NCBI RefSeq assembly: GCF_963662735.1
Contig: NZ_OY759744.1
Span: forward strand, 2,274,153 to 2,338,152
Source of the DNA: an uncultured Methanoregula sp.
GTDB taxonomy: Archaea > Halobacteriota > Methanomicrobia > Methanomicrobiales > Methanospirillaceae
Direction: 5' to 3'
Length of the DNA stretch: 64,000 nt
Made by a program: the position numbers and the translations under genes
Shown: positions 8,121 through 17,294 of the stretch, piece after piece
Layout: each line of letters starts with the position of its first letter
Position numbering within the stretch: the first letter of the stretch is position 1
Notes under the pieces: generated by a model
What the model was told of the DNA's origin: nothing
The model's input: only the letters and a program-made list of their open reading frames with translations
The model's database searches: none

Positions 8121-9983
8121 TCATTCTGGTCTTCCGGAATACCGGAACGCTCCTTTAGGTACCTGGATAACAAACCGGGCGCATTTTTCCGGCACGCCAT
8201 TTTCGGTAATGCTGATACCGGTAATGAGGAGAATTTCCCGGATGAGGAAAAGGCCAAGGCCGGTATGGTGACCAAAGCCTTTCTCGAAAAGATGGACCTT
8301 GTCTTCCGATGAAACCCCATTCCCGTTATCCTCACAAATGAGAGCAAGTTCATTGGGCGATTCCTGCGTGTATATGCGTATTCGTGTCAGTTTTTCCCCG
8401 CCATACCGCAGCGCATTATCAACCAGGTTATAGAATACTTTTTCGAGGAGCGGATCGGCAAAAATCTCAACATTGCCTACATCGATATCAACGCTGACAT
8501 TCCTTGTGGGAAGAGCAGAAACCGATCTGCCAATAGTTGCTGCAACATCCTGCCATGCGGGAGCACTGACTCCCATCATCTCGTAATCCTTCATGAATGC
8601 GATCTGTTCTTCGATCACATCGGCAATGGCCTGGACCTTTTCCAGGTATCCGTGGGAATCATACTCCCGTGCATCCTGCCGGAGGAGTTCCACATACGCT
8701 TTGAGTGCCGTGAGCTGGTTGAGGATATCATGCCGCGTGATACTGGTAAGAAGGGCAAGTTTCTTGTGAGCCAGGCTCAGGGCATCTTCAGAAAGCCGGA
8801 GGAGAGTGATGTCCCGACCTACCGACTGGTATTCCGTGATAGTTCCGGCCGCATTGAAAATCGCCCGGTCCGTCCATCGTATCCAGCGGATTGAACCATT
8901 GGGAAGGAGGATCCGGTTAGGTACCGTCACGAGCGGGCTTTCACGGGTTAACGAGGCAAGAGAATCCCGCACGGTTCCCTGGTCATCCGGATATACCAGT
9001 TGCAGCATTTTCTGGCCCATAATCTCTTCGCGGGACATGCCAAAGAACCGGCAATAGGCTTCGTTGACAAAGACATACGTTCCATCCGGCAGGAACCTGC
9101 TGATCAGTTCGGTCTGGTCCTCCACCACATTACGGTACTGTTCTTCGGATTTCCGGAGGGCCAGGTCACGCTCTTTGAGTTCATGGAAGAGGAGATCCAG
9201 GGGGCGGCTGATGCCAACAACAACAATCGCCCGGTAAATAAAGTAGATCGCAACGCCACGAAGACAGAACCCGAGGAAGTTGGTGTCGGTGAATCCTGAT
9301 CCGGATATGGCAAATGCCAGTTCACCCATGATGAACAGGAAGAGTGCAATAAATAAGAAGAACCAGACATCAGGATCCAGTAATTTGCGTTTTCTTACAA
9401 GAATTATACCGGTAAGGATGAGAATTGTGGAGATGATATACTCACTTGCAATTTTAAATGGCGTATATCCGTGGATGTCACAGACCGGGAAATTCTTCCA
9501 CACAAGAATACTCATGAAAAGTAAAGCGGTAATTGCAGTATATACCGGGACAAGGATTGCAGCATCAATGGATGCTTTTTTTGTCAGGGTTCGTCCGATA
9601 AGCGCTGTTGCAACGAGCAGGGTAATGGCCTGGAAATACCGGGCTGCAATCCAGATCTGGATAATATTGTTGAAACTGAACTCCTGCAGTACCTGGGTGT
9701 TCATGAGGGAAAACGTAAAAAGGGTATCAAACACGGCAGTAAAAAGAAATGAAATGCCAAGAGCCATTAAAAAAGAATCCTGCGCATTCCTGCGGCTGTT
9801 CCAGGTTAACAAAAATATTGAAAAGGCAACTGCAATACTGACCAGTTCGACAATGATTACAAGCAGGAGGTTCGTCTTGATGAGAACAAGGAGCAGGAGG
9901 AGAAGGATGATGGAAATGGCAATGGCGATGAGATATTGCAGATATGCCGGATTCCTGAATGTCCTGCAGGTGTCTGAAAGCAT
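8121..9983 (-). CDS. Membrane sensor histidine kinase (multi-TM sensor, PAS, HATPase)
   Basis: A 620-residue kinase. The first ~255 residues form about eight membrane helices resembling the MASE3 sensor type. A PAS domain follows (about 280-395), then the phospho-acceptor region with His418 in SITRHDILNQL and a HATPase domain with N box (VFYNLVDNALRYGG), G1 (CEDNGNGV) and G2 (FGHHTGLGLFL). All catalytic boxes look intact. The kinase core is close to that of the protein at 22903-24606, including the same SITRHDILNQ phospho-site. The ligand is not evident. It stands alone without an adjacent receiver. Confidence 0.9.
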   Translation of the reverse strand: MLSDTCRTFRNPAYLQYLIAIAISIILLLLLLVLIKTNLLLVIIVELVSIAVAFSIFLLTWNSRRNAQDSFLMALGISFLFTAVFDTLFTFSLMNTQVLQEFSFNNIIQIWIAARYFQAITLLVATALIGRTLTKKASIDAAILVPVYTAITALLFMSILVWKNFPVCDIHGYTPFKIASEYIISTILILTGIILVRKRKLLDPDVWFFLFIALFLFIMGELAFAISGSGFTDTNFLGFCLRGVAIYFIYRAIVVVGISRPLDLLFHELKERDLALRKSEEQYRNVVEDQTELISRFLPDGTYVFVNEAYCRFFGMSREEIMGQKMLQLVYPDDQGTVRDSLASLTRESPLVTVPNRILLPNGSIRWIRWTDRAIFNAAGTITEYQSVGRDITLLRLSEDALSLAHKKLALLTSITRHDILNQLTALKAYVELLRQDAREYDSHGYLEKVQAIADVIEEQIAFMKDYEMMGVSAPAWQDVAATIGRSVSALPTRNVSVDIDVGNVEIFADPLLEKVFYNLVDNALRYGGEKLTRIRIYTQESPNELALICEDNGNGVSSEDKVHLFEKGFGHHTGLGLFLIREILLITGISITENGVPEKCARFVIQVPKGAFRYSGRPE

Positions 9984-10141
9984 AATAATCTCGCACCGGG
10001 CTGCTGTACCGGCATGCGATTGGGCATACCGGGTTTCCCGATCAACGGGCCGTGTTCCGATATACTCCCCTTGGCAGGAATCCTAATAAAATGAGCAGGT
10101 GGCCATAAGGCTCATCAGACTTCATCACGACAGAACCGGGT

Positions 10142-10729
10142 TTATACCGGAGAAATGTCCCGTTCTTCATCAAGATTTGCGAGAAAACTGACAAGAACGG
10201 CATGCCGTTTCATTGCTATTTCCCGGCCGGGGGTGGTGTACATATGCTCATTGAGTTTCAGCAGCTTGTCGTGGAAATGAGAGATGGCATCATCGATGCT
10301 CCCGCCATGCTCGGCGGCCCGCATGAATGTCCGGGCAATACCGAACGCACCCATGGCGTCCAGCTTGTCGGCATCGGAAAGGATCCGGGCTTCAAGAGTC
10401 CGGGGTTTCTCGGCTGACCGGTACCGGTGGGTCCTGATAGCGTCTTCAATTTCTCCGACATACAACGGATTGTACCTGATGGATGCAAGATACTCTCCGG
10501 CCATTTTCGCCCCTTCGGTTTCGTGGGGAATTCCCTGCTCTTTCTCAAGGGGCCGGGCTATATCGTGAAGAAGGGCAGCGGGAATCAGAATATCCATAAC
10601 AGCATGTTCGCGCATCCCGATAATTTCACACATTCGCGTGACCCGCCGGATATGATCCATGCCATGGGATCCATCCTTCCCAAGCAGACGCTGGACATAT
10701 TCGTAAATCTCTGAATATTTTTCATCCAT
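10142..10729 (-). CDS. HD-domain phosphohydrolase (YedJ-like)
   Basis: An HD-superfamily hydrolase of about 195 residues. It shows HGMDHIRRVTRM, the metal-binding ALLHDIARP, an IRTHRYRS segment and LSDADKLDAMGAFGI, the usual four-part signature of uncharacterised YedJ-type HD proteins. The frame can extend 19 codons upstream to a GTG at 10786. The ATG at 10729 is preferred because an AGGTGA lies about 8 nt before it and family members normally begin 15-20 residues before HGxDH. The substrate is unknown. It is divergent from the NudC-like gene. Confidence 0.82.
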   Translation of the reverse strand: MDEKYSEIYEYVQRLLGKDGSHGMDHIRRVTRMCEIIGMREHAVMDILIPAALLHDIARPLEKEQGIPHETEGAKMAGEYLASIRYNPLYVGEIEDAIRTHRYRSAEKPRTLEARILSDADKLDAMGAFGIARTFMRAAEHGGSIDDAISHFHDKLLKLNEHMYTTPGREIAMKRHAVLVSFLANLDEERDISPV

Positions 10730-10836
10730 CTGCCCATTCACCTGCAGGAACTTCTGAGTCTTTACCGGTATAAAACCTCTGGACACATTCTTACCGGGAA
10801 ACAGACAAATGTTTGCCGGTTCCTCATGGTATTTTT

Positions 10837-11718
10837 ATGCAGCCGGCCAACAGGATTACTGATAAAAGAATGGCCATGGATCATACCGCAAAATTTGCAG
10901 CTGATTCGCTGCACAAACAGTACCCGGAACCGGCACAGGTGCCGGGAGATTCGATCCTTGTACTTGTCCGGGACAATGCAATTTATTCCCGGTGTGGGAG
11001 TAACGCCACAATTTTCACAAAAAGATCCCCGGAGATCGCAGATTTATTAAAAGGATCTGCCCAGTATCTCGGTCACCTGGGATCGGCTCCGTGTTATGCA
11101 TATGAAATTCCAGGCCATATGCAGATTCCTGAAAATTTCACCAGTTCCGGTGTGCGCGAACTTGCCGGAAAAGTCCCGGCAGAGGAACTTGCGATTGCCG
11201 GGCTTGCCGTCCAGATAATTGATTTTGACAGGACCACCCGGTTCTGCGGAAAATGCGGTGCCATGAACCATGCGTCACGAACCGAACGGGCAAAAGTCTG
11301 TCCTGCCTGCCACAATGTCACCTATGCCCGCATCTCTCCGGCGATTATCGTACTTGTAAGAAATAATGACTCCATCCTGCTGGTCCACGGGAAAAAGGCA
11401 CACGTAGTACGATACAGCCTGGTTGCCGGGTTTATTGAACCCGGTGAGACGATAGAACACGCCGTGCACCGCGAAGTGAAAGAAGAGACCGGGATTACAA
11501 TTTCCAATGTCCGGTATATCGCGAGCGAGCCCTGGCCATTCCCGAACTCCCTGATGATCGGGTTCGTTGCTGATTATGCGGATGGTTCAATAATACCAGA
11601 TGGGGTAGAGATAGAAACAGCCGGCTGGTTTGATCGCAACCATCTCCCGGATTTACCGCCAAAACTCAGTATTGCCCGTATGCTCATCGATTCCTGGAAA
11701 TCGGGCAATGATTCGTAA
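10837..11718 (+). CDS. nudC: NudC-like NAD(H) pyrophosphatase / Nudix hydrolase
   Basis: The protein has the three-part NudC layout: an N-terminal beta-rich domain, a zinc ribbon (FCGKCG...VCPAC), and a Nudix domain with the full box GFIEPGETIEHAVHREVKEETGI. After the box comes SEPWPFPNSLM, the family's nicotinamide-dinucleotide motif, usually SQPWPFPxS. It should hydrolyse NADH or NAD+ to NMN plus AMP. The start is uncertain: TTG 10813, ATG 10837 and ATG 10870 are all in frame and none has a strong ribosome site. The gene lies head to head with the HD protein. Confidence 0.85.
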   Translation: MQPANRITDKRMAMDHTAKFAADSLHKQYPEPAQVPGDSILVLVRDNAIYSRCGSNATIFTKRSPEIADLLKGSAQYLGHLGSAPCYAYEIPGHMQIPENFTSSGVRELAGKVPAEELAIAGLAVQIIDFDRTTRFCGKCGAMNHASRTERAKVCPACHNVTYARISPAIIVLVRNNDSILLVHGKKAHVVRYSLVAGFIEPGETIEHAVHREVKEETGITISNVRYIASEPWPFPNSLMIGFVADYADGSIIPDGVEIETAGWFDRNHLPDLPPKLSIARMLIDSWKSGNDS

Positions 11719-11743
11719 ATTATTCTGCGGTCCAACAGGGGAG

Positions 11744-12292
11744 TCAGGTTTTCCTTAATATATACCGGGCCGTTCCCTCTTCCATGCCAGATCCTCCGGC
11801 GCTCATACCGGAAAAGACAAACCCGGTTTTTGTCAGGACCCGGACGGACGACATAAGATCCGGGTGCGTTGTTGCTACGATCATCTCAATTCCTGGGATC
11901 CGGAATATCATGGGGATAAGATGTTCGACAGCCTCTGTTGCATATCCAAGATTCTGAAATTCGGGAAGAACGGAATAGCCGATAACAACAGTATCATCTG
12001 ATTGCGGGGAAGAACAAATCCCCCCGCTACCGATAAGGATGCGCTCACCCGTATCAGATTTATTGAGGATCCAGTACCAGGACATGAAGTTCGGGTCGGT
12101 ACCAGATGATTTCATCCGGATAAATTCTTCCAGGGTCTCGGGATCGAGAAGTGCCGGCGGCCAGGATTGTGGTATCATCGCATCAAGGAATTCTCCAAAT
12201 GCCGGTGATTTTTCCTGTTCGCTCCGTAAGATCTCAAGAGTTGCCGGCACAAGTTCAAGACGCGGCGTCAGAATTTTTCCCGAATTTGTCAT
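11744..12292 (-). CDS. GNAT-family N-acetyltransferase
   Basis: A 182-residue GNAT protein of the RimJ/RimL-like type. It begins with LTPRLELVPAT, has a beta-bulge region (GYSVLPEFQNLGYATEAVEHL) corresponding to the acetyl-CoA pyrophosphate-binding loop, and ends with the SSVRVLTKTGFVFSG segment typical of the last helix and strand. These enzymes move an acetyl group from acetyl-CoA to an amine, such as a protein N-terminus or small molecule. The acceptor cannot be told from sequence. It converges with the nudC-like gene, with only 25 bp between the two stop codons. Confidence 0.85.
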   Translation of the reverse strand: MTNSGKILTPRLELVPATLEILRSEQEKSPAFGEFLDAMIPQSWPPALLDPETLEEFIRMKSSGTDPNFMSWYWILNKSDTGERILIGSGGICSSPQSDDTVVIGYSVLPEFQNLGYATEAVEHLIPMIFRIPGIEMIVATTHPDLMSSVRVLTKTGFVFSGMSAGGSGMEEGTARYILRKT

Positions 12293-12428
12293 GAGATAAC
12301 CTTATCGATCTTTTTTTTATTCACAATAGTCCTTTCACTCACGGACAACCAGCACTGTTGTCCCTGCCATTATGCCGGATTCTTTTTATAGCATCATCCC
12401 TATTTACCAGTATACGCGAGGATTTACC

Positions 12429-13130
12429 ATGAGACTGAACCGTATCCTTATCGCGGCTCTTGCCGTTATGCTAACTGTTGTCTGTATTTTCCCGGTGAAC
12501 GCTGCCGAACCAATCGGCGGAAACCAGGGATGGATCAGTGTTCACTGTAATATCGATGGCGCACAGGTCTATTTCGATGGAACCTACCAGGGGGATATCA
12601 CGGGCGGGGTCCTGAATACCGGTGTCTATAGTACCGGCACTCCTTACAAATCGTACTCGGTCAGCAAGAACGGATATACAACCTATACCGGAAGTATCCC
12701 CTACATGCCCGGAATTGGCGAGACCGAAAACCTGTACGCAACATTGAATCCGGTTGTCCCAACAACCCAGGCCATCATCGGAGGAAACCAGGGATGGTAC
12801 ACGGTAAATTGTAATGTGAATGGCGCAACCGTGATGTTTGATAACCAGGTTGTCGGGACTATCACCCAGGGAACACTCACCGTACCGGTCTATACCACCG
12901 GGACTCCCTACCAGACGTATACGGTTTCCATGAACGGCTATCTTCCCTATACCGCAACCATCCCCGGTGTTCCGGCAGCGGGACAGACCATCACGCTTTA
13001 CGCTACCCTGAACCCGGCACCAACTGCATCCCCGGCACCTGCACCAACAAAATCCCCCCTTCCGATCGGGATCGCCTTCATCGGAATCGGCATTGCTGGT
13101 ATCGTTGCAGCCCGTAACCGGCGAACCTGA
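12429..13130 (+). CDS. Secreted PEGA-repeat surface protein with C-terminal anchor
   Basis: A 233-residue exported protein. It has a signal peptide (about residues 1-26, RILIAALAVMLTVVCIF), two homologous ~100-residue PEGA-like repeats that each start with IIGGNQGW or PIGGNQGW and contain GTPY(K/Q)(S/T)Y(S/T)VS followed by LYATLNP, a Pro/Ala-rich linker, and a C-terminal hydrophobic anchor followed by ARNRRT. The ATG at 12429 is chosen because GAGG lies 8 nt upstream and the signal peptide begins there. The frame opens 57 bases earlier without support. PEGA domains occur on archaeal and bacterial surfaces, and binding partners are unknown. Confidence 0.85.
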   Translation: MRLNRILIAALAVMLTVVCIFPVNAAEPIGGNQGWISVHCNIDGAQVYFDGTYQGDITGGVLNTGVYSTGTPYKSYSVSKNGYTTYTGSIPYMPGIGETENLYATLNPVVPTTQAIIGGNQGWYTVNCNVNGATVMFDNQVVGTITQGTLTVPVYTTGTPYQTYTVSMNGYLPYTATIPGVPAAGQTITLYATLNPAPTASPAPAPTKSPLPIGIAFIGIGIAGIVAARNRRT

Positions 13131-13454
13131 TCCTATCCATTTTTCGTGTAGCAGTCAAACCTGCAGGGCAGGAATTTTTATCATATTTTTTCAGGTTGGT
13201 TTTCTACGGACAACCCGCCGTATTATCTTTTTTGTGAGTTGCTCATATCGTGAACAGGTATTTGCCGCGATTATGAATTGTCGCGATTTACCAACCAATT
13301 TGACGGAAAAATGACGGGAGAAATGTAACGCATCCGCATGACACTGATCACGAAAGCTGATGCAGGGAAATAATCATCCTGCCATGACAAAACAGGGCAG
13401 TGATACGCATACGATAAATTAAAAAAAAGGAAGGGATATGGTGTCTTTTTGCAG
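13131..13454. other. Intergenic region without a recognisable gene
   Basis: This 324-bp stretch separates the PEGA protein from the convergent pyrophosphatase gene. It contains several T-runs (for example near 13180-13235) that could stop transcription from the left, and an A-run near 13425 that would be a T-run for the minus-strand gene. I see no RNA gene or convincing small reading frame. Confidence 0.5.
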
Positions 13455-15077
13455 TTACTTCACCTGTTCCCGGAGCCGTGCTCCCAGCCAGGGAAGGAAA
13501 TCCAGTTTCCGTGACATGACACCATCAAGCCGGACCGGCAGGATATCCCCGAACAGAGTACGGATCAGTTCCGGATCCGAGACACCGTAAAGATCGCTTG
13601 CATTTTCAAGAACATTGGTAAAAAGAACAAGGACAATATCCGATCCGGCCGAAGTCCTGATCCGCGTAAGTTCTTTCCTGATTGCGTCATCCCGTTCCCG
13701 GTTCCAGGCAAACGAGGGGACCATGACCTGTCCGATCAGGATCTTTTTTCCGGAGAGTTCGAATACCTTGGTATCGCGGGTAAGGATTGCATCAAGCGGG
13801 ATGCCCGAAAGATCCATTGCCCGCTCAAGAAGGACGATTCCCAGGTTCGCCGGGTCTTCCCCGGCAATTGGTGCCAGGTAGCTGACTGCCTTTTTGTCCC
13901 GGTGCGTTGTTGTCGACATCTTCAGTGCCAGGGTATCTGACAGGATGCCACAGAGTAGCGCCCCTGCCGTGGAGCGGGAAGGAGTCAGGCCCGATTCCAT
14001 GAATTTCATTGCTATGATGGTAGATGTCGCCCCCACCGGCTCGTTGAGGAACCGGATGGGTTTGAGCGTCGTGATAGAACCGAGCCGGTGGTGATCGATG
14101 ATCTCGATTATTTCTGCCTCATCGATCCCGTCCACCGCCTGGGATGCCTCATTATGATCGAGCAGGATCACGGGTCTTCGCACTTCATCAAGCAGGGTTG
14201 TCCGCGTCAGTATCCCGGCAAGCGTACCGCGGGTATTGACAACACAGGCTGCCCGGAACGCAGAGCCGGAAACAACCTGGCGGGCATGGGCGAGCGTGTC
14301 ACTGCATGCCAGGACCGGAACATTCGTCTCCATTATTTCCCGCGAGGGCAGGGAGAGGTTGATCATTTTACCAACACCAAACGCATCGAAGTTCGTTGAA
14401 AGAACTGAAACCCCGTGACGGGCGGCAGCTGCGGCAACACGTTCACCGACCGGGGCTCCTTCAGCTATTATCAGGCAGGCAATTCCTGCCGAGATAAATG
14501 CCAGCTGGGCCGGCTCATCATCACCCACAACGGCAATATCTTTCTGTGTCATCTTGCCGAGCGTTACATGCAGGGCATCAATGGCGATATAGACGCGGCC
14601 TTCCAGCTGAGTGTGGGCAGAGACAACAACCTGTGCGTTCAGGATCCGGGCAAGGGTATCGACCGGAATGGGTGTGACAGCAAGCTCCGACAGGTGAATC
14701 GTTTCAATGCAGGCCACCGCCAGGGCATGTTCCCCCACCATCCCAACCGGCTTTCCTTCCGCATCGGTTATGACAACATTGCGTATTCCTTCCCGGGCCA
14801 TCAGGGTTGCAACATCAACAACAGGCACATCCTGGGGCAGGGAAAAGACCGGTTTATACTCGATATCCGAAAGTTTGGGTTCCACAGATGGGATAAAAAC
14901 CGGTTCGGGAATTGAAAACCGTTCCAGCATAAAACGGGATTCCGGATTAAGATCGCCGCAGCGGGCAGGTATATACCGGCCCGGCTCAGACAGGTTCCTG
15001 AAATCAGCGTAGCCGATGACACTTGCAATACTGTCCGTGTCGGGTTTCTGGTGGCCGAAAAGATAGATATGATTCAT
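13455..15077 (-). CDS. ppaC: CBS/DRTGG-regulated family II inorganic pyrophosphatase
   Basis: A 540-residue manganese-dependent (DHH-family) inorganic pyrophosphatase. The metal motifs are GHQKPDTDS near the start, DHNE, DHHR, and SDTL, followed by a DHHA2 domain (about 370-535). Between the first and second motif lie a CBS domain (VPVVDVATLMAREGIRNVV), a DRTGG-like domain and a second CBS domain. This is the architecture of nucleotide-regulated CBS-PPases, in which AMP/ADP inhibit and diadenosine polyphosphates may activate. The ATG at 15077 follows a GAGGG by 3 nt and starts directly on the pyrophosphatase fold. A start 72 bases further upstream is possible but unsupported. Confidence 0.92.
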   Translation of the reverse strand: MNHIYLFGHQKPDTDSIASVIGYADFRNLSEPGRYIPARCGDLNPESRFMLERFSIPEPVFIPSVEPKLSDIEYKPVFSLPQDVPVVDVATLMAREGIRNVVITDAEGKPVGMVGEHALAVACIETIHLSELAVTPIPVDTLARILNAQVVVSAHTQLEGRVYIAIDALHVTLGKMTQKDIAVVGDDEPAQLAFISAGIACLIIAEGAPVGERVAAAAARHGVSVLSTNFDAFGVGKMINLSLPSREIMETNVPVLACSDTLAHARQVVSGSAFRAACVVNTRGTLAGILTRTTLLDEVRRPVILLDHNEASQAVDGIDEAEIIEIIDHHRLGSITTLKPIRFLNEPVGATSTIIAMKFMESGLTPSRSTAGALLCGILSDTLALKMSTTTHRDKKAVSYLAPIAGEDPANLGIVLLERAMDLSGIPLDAILTRDTKVFELSGKKILIGQVMVPSFAWNRERDDAIRKELTRIRTSAGSDIVLVLFTNVLENASDLYGVSDPELIRTLFGDILPVRLDGVMSRKLDFLPWLGARLREQVK

Positions 15078-15315
15078 GAGCCCTCGGTATTGTATAATTT
15101 CCTCAAATCCGGTCATACTTTTGTCCGCCAAGAACATAAGGTATAGCAAATCCCGGGTTCTCTTATGAGTACGTCTTCACAATCCGGCATCAGAGGTGCG
15201 TTTCGCAAATCCTGAAAATAAAACAAGCGCAAAGCTCACCCGGGGTGAACAAAAGGATAAAATGGATTTTCAAACGATATTCTGGTAATTTCAGGACATC
15301 GCGAATGTCTTTTTG

Positions 15316-15591
15316 TCAGGATCGAAACGAACCCGTCCGGTCCCTGCCCTTGCTGCGATCCGTTCCTTTGGTATGATCCCGGCCTTCCGTAAGATCCCAC
15401 CCGCGGGCACGGTCTATGCCCCGTGTTGAATCAAGGGTATGGTAAAATGGCTGACGCCTTTCCCGGGAATCCTGACGTGCAGGGACAGTAACCGATCGGT
15501 CTTTCTGTTGAGTACGGGAATCCGGTTTCGTCTCCGGCTTTGGAGGGGCTTGCAGGGACGGCCAGTTTTTTGGCCGCAGTATAATTCCCAT
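15316..15591 (-). CDS. Hypothetical low-complexity protein with hexapeptide repeats
   Basis: An open frame of 91 codons between the pyrophosphatase and the SepCysS operon. The N-terminus (MGIILRPKNWPSLQAP) leads into a basic, charged tail in which a six-residue unit T/S/A-R/K/E-G-x-D-R/H/L repeats about five times. No domain is recognised, and no strong ribosome site precedes the ATG at 15591. The repeats could equally reflect a DNA repeat of about 18 bp. Low confidence that it is expressed. Confidence 0.35.
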   Translation of the reverse strand: MGIILRPKNWPSLQAPPKPETKPDSRTQQKDRSVTVPARQDSRERRQPFYHTLDSTRGIDRARGWDLTEGRDHTKGTDRSKGRDRTGSFRS

Positions 15592-15820
15592 AATAATTTA
15601 ATAGATTGTTTATGAGTAAATACATTTTACGTTAGGATAGGGAAAAATAACCATCGCGTACCTTCTCCCGTTCATCCGGCAACCGATACTATCACCGGGT
15701 TTTGGAATGATTCAATCCGGCAAATTATATTTTCTTATTCTCCATGGATTTTAACCGTACCCGTTTTATGAACCAGCGTGTAATTATTTCATGACCGTCC
15801 ACAATTAGTATGGTGATTTA

Positions 15821-16003
15821 ATGTCGAAACGGGCCGTCGATATGACTTTCCAGGCAATCTATACACTCACGGATATCCGGGTATTGTTCCGGGAAACTGC
15901 ACCCTTCCACACGTTCGATCCCCGGCAGAGGGCTGAGGCAGAACGACTGCTGGAGAATCTCGAGCGCCAGGTTGCATCGCTCAAGCAGGAGATGCTGAAA
16001 TGA
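15821..16003 (+). CDS. Small helical protein translationally coupled to SepCysS
   Basis: A 60-residue protein that is almost entirely predicted helix, with a heptad-like end (AEAERLLENLERQVASLKQEMLK). GGTGA precedes the ATG by 4 nt. Its stop overlaps the start of the SepCysS gene as ATGA, so the two are almost certainly co-translated. In class I methanogens an accessory protein, SepCysE, tethers SepRS and SepCysS through helical segments. A small helical partner here would fit, but I cannot show homology by eye. An alternative is an unrelated leader or regulator. Confidence 0.7.
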   Translation: MSKRAVDMTFQAIYTLTDIRVLFRETAPFHTFDPRQRAEAERLLENLERQVASLKQEMLK

Positions 16004-17181
16004 GGTGCGCAAATGGGATCGAGGCACGGCAGGTGAATGAACTCTTCATCAACATTGATCCAATCCAGGCCGGCGGCCGTCTCACTGCCGATGCGATGAA
16101 GACTGTTGTAGCGTACGGGGACGGGTACTCGGTGTGCGACAACTGCCGCAAACCCAACCGGCTGGATTATATCAGCAAACCCCCGATTGCCGAATTCCAC
16201 AAGGATGTTGCATCCTGGCTTAACATGGATGCGATCAGGACCGTGCCCGGTGCACGCAGGGGATTCCAGGCCGTTGCCCAGACGTACGTAAACAAAGGCG
16301 ACCCTGTTCTTCTCACGTCTCTCTCCCATTATACCGAGTTTTTGGCAGTCGAGGAAGCCGGAGGAATACCCCGCGAGATACCGGCCGACAGCAACAAAAT
16401 GATCACGGCTGATGCCGCTGCTGCAAAGATTGAGGAAGTCAAACGGGAATTCGGCCGCCCGCCCGTCCTTGCCTTTATCGATCACGTAGATTACCAGTTC
16501 GGGAATATGCACGATATCCGGTCAATAGCGAACGTGACCCGCCAGTACGATGTTCCAATCCTGTACAATGGAGCATATACCGTTGGTATTCTTCCCGTTG
16601 ATGGAAAAGCTCTCGGGGTCGATTTCGTCGTGGGGTCGGGACATAAGAGCATGGCAGCTCCGGCTCCTTCCGGTATCCTTGCAGCAACTGCAGAACGTGC
16701 TGCGGAAGTTTTCCGGACAACGGCAATTGTCGGCGATGTCTCGAACCGGAAATTCGGGATCAAGGAGCCCGAGATGATGGGCTGTACGCTTATGGGGGTA
16801 ACGCTTGTTGGCATGATGGCCTCGTTTCCGCACGTGAAAGAGCGGGTGAAGCATTTCGATAAGGAACTGGAAAACAACAAAATTGTCCTTGATGCCCTCC
16901 TGTCCATTGAAGGAACCAGAATTCTCTCGGAATATCCCCGGAAACATACCATGACCCGGATCGACACGATCGCATCGTTCGATAAGGTTGCAGAAACCCA
17001 CAAGAAGCGGGGATTCTATCTCTCAGGCGCCCTTGCCGAAAAAGGGGTGACCGGTGTGATTCCCGGGGCAACCAAGGTCTGGAAATTCAATACCTATGGC
17101 ATGACCCGCATCCAGGCAGAATATCTTGCAAATGTATTTGTTGGGATTGCACGCGAGAACGGCCTTGCAGTGACAGCCTGA
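16000..17181 (+). CDS. pscS: O-phosphoseryl-tRNA(Cys):Cys-tRNA synthase (SepCysS)
   Basis: SepCysS converts Sep-tRNA(Cys) to Cys-tRNA(Cys). It is the second step of tRNA-dependent cysteine synthesis in methanogens, using pyridoxal phosphate and a persulfide/Fe-S sulfur relay. The 393-residue protein has the PLP lysine Lys216 in GSGHKSMAAP and the three conserved cysteines Cys46 and Cys49 (VCDNCRKPNR) and Cys262 (MMGCTLMG). Other family blocks are GARRGFQAV and FIDHVDYQFGN. The ATG overlaps the stop of the 60-residue upstream gene. SepRS and a sulfur-donor gene are not in this window. Confidence 0.95.
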   Translation: MRCANGIEARQVNELFINIDPIQAGGRLTADAMKTVVAYGDGYSVCDNCRKPNRLDYISKPPIAEFHKDVASWLNMDAIRTVPGARRGFQAVAQTYVNKGDPVLLTSLSHYTEFLAVEEAGGIPREIPADSNKMITADAAAAKIEEVKREFGRPPVLAFIDHVDYQFGNMHDIRSIANVTRQYDVPILYNGAYTVGILPVDGKALGVDFVVGSGHKSMAAPAPSGILAATAERAAEVFRTTAIVGDVSNRKFGIKEPEMMGCTLMGVTLVGMMASFPHVKERVKHFDKELENNKIVLDALLSIEGTRILSEYPRKHTMTRIDTIASFDKVAETHKKRGFYLSGALAEKGVTGVIPGATKVWKFNTYGMTRIQAEYLANVFVGIARENGLAVTA

Positions 17182-17294
17182 TTAAAGATACATTCCGTAC
17201 AGAGGGATTGCTTTCCAGGCCCGGTATATTATCCCTCTTTTTCCTTTTTTCCGGAATTATTTTTCAGCAATATTCTGAAAAAAAATTAAAAAAA

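Noticed and set aside
9280..10086. 268-codon plus-strand frame opposite the histidine kinase
   Set aside because: The minus-strand kinase has all catalytic motifs. The plus-strand translation has no recognisable fold.
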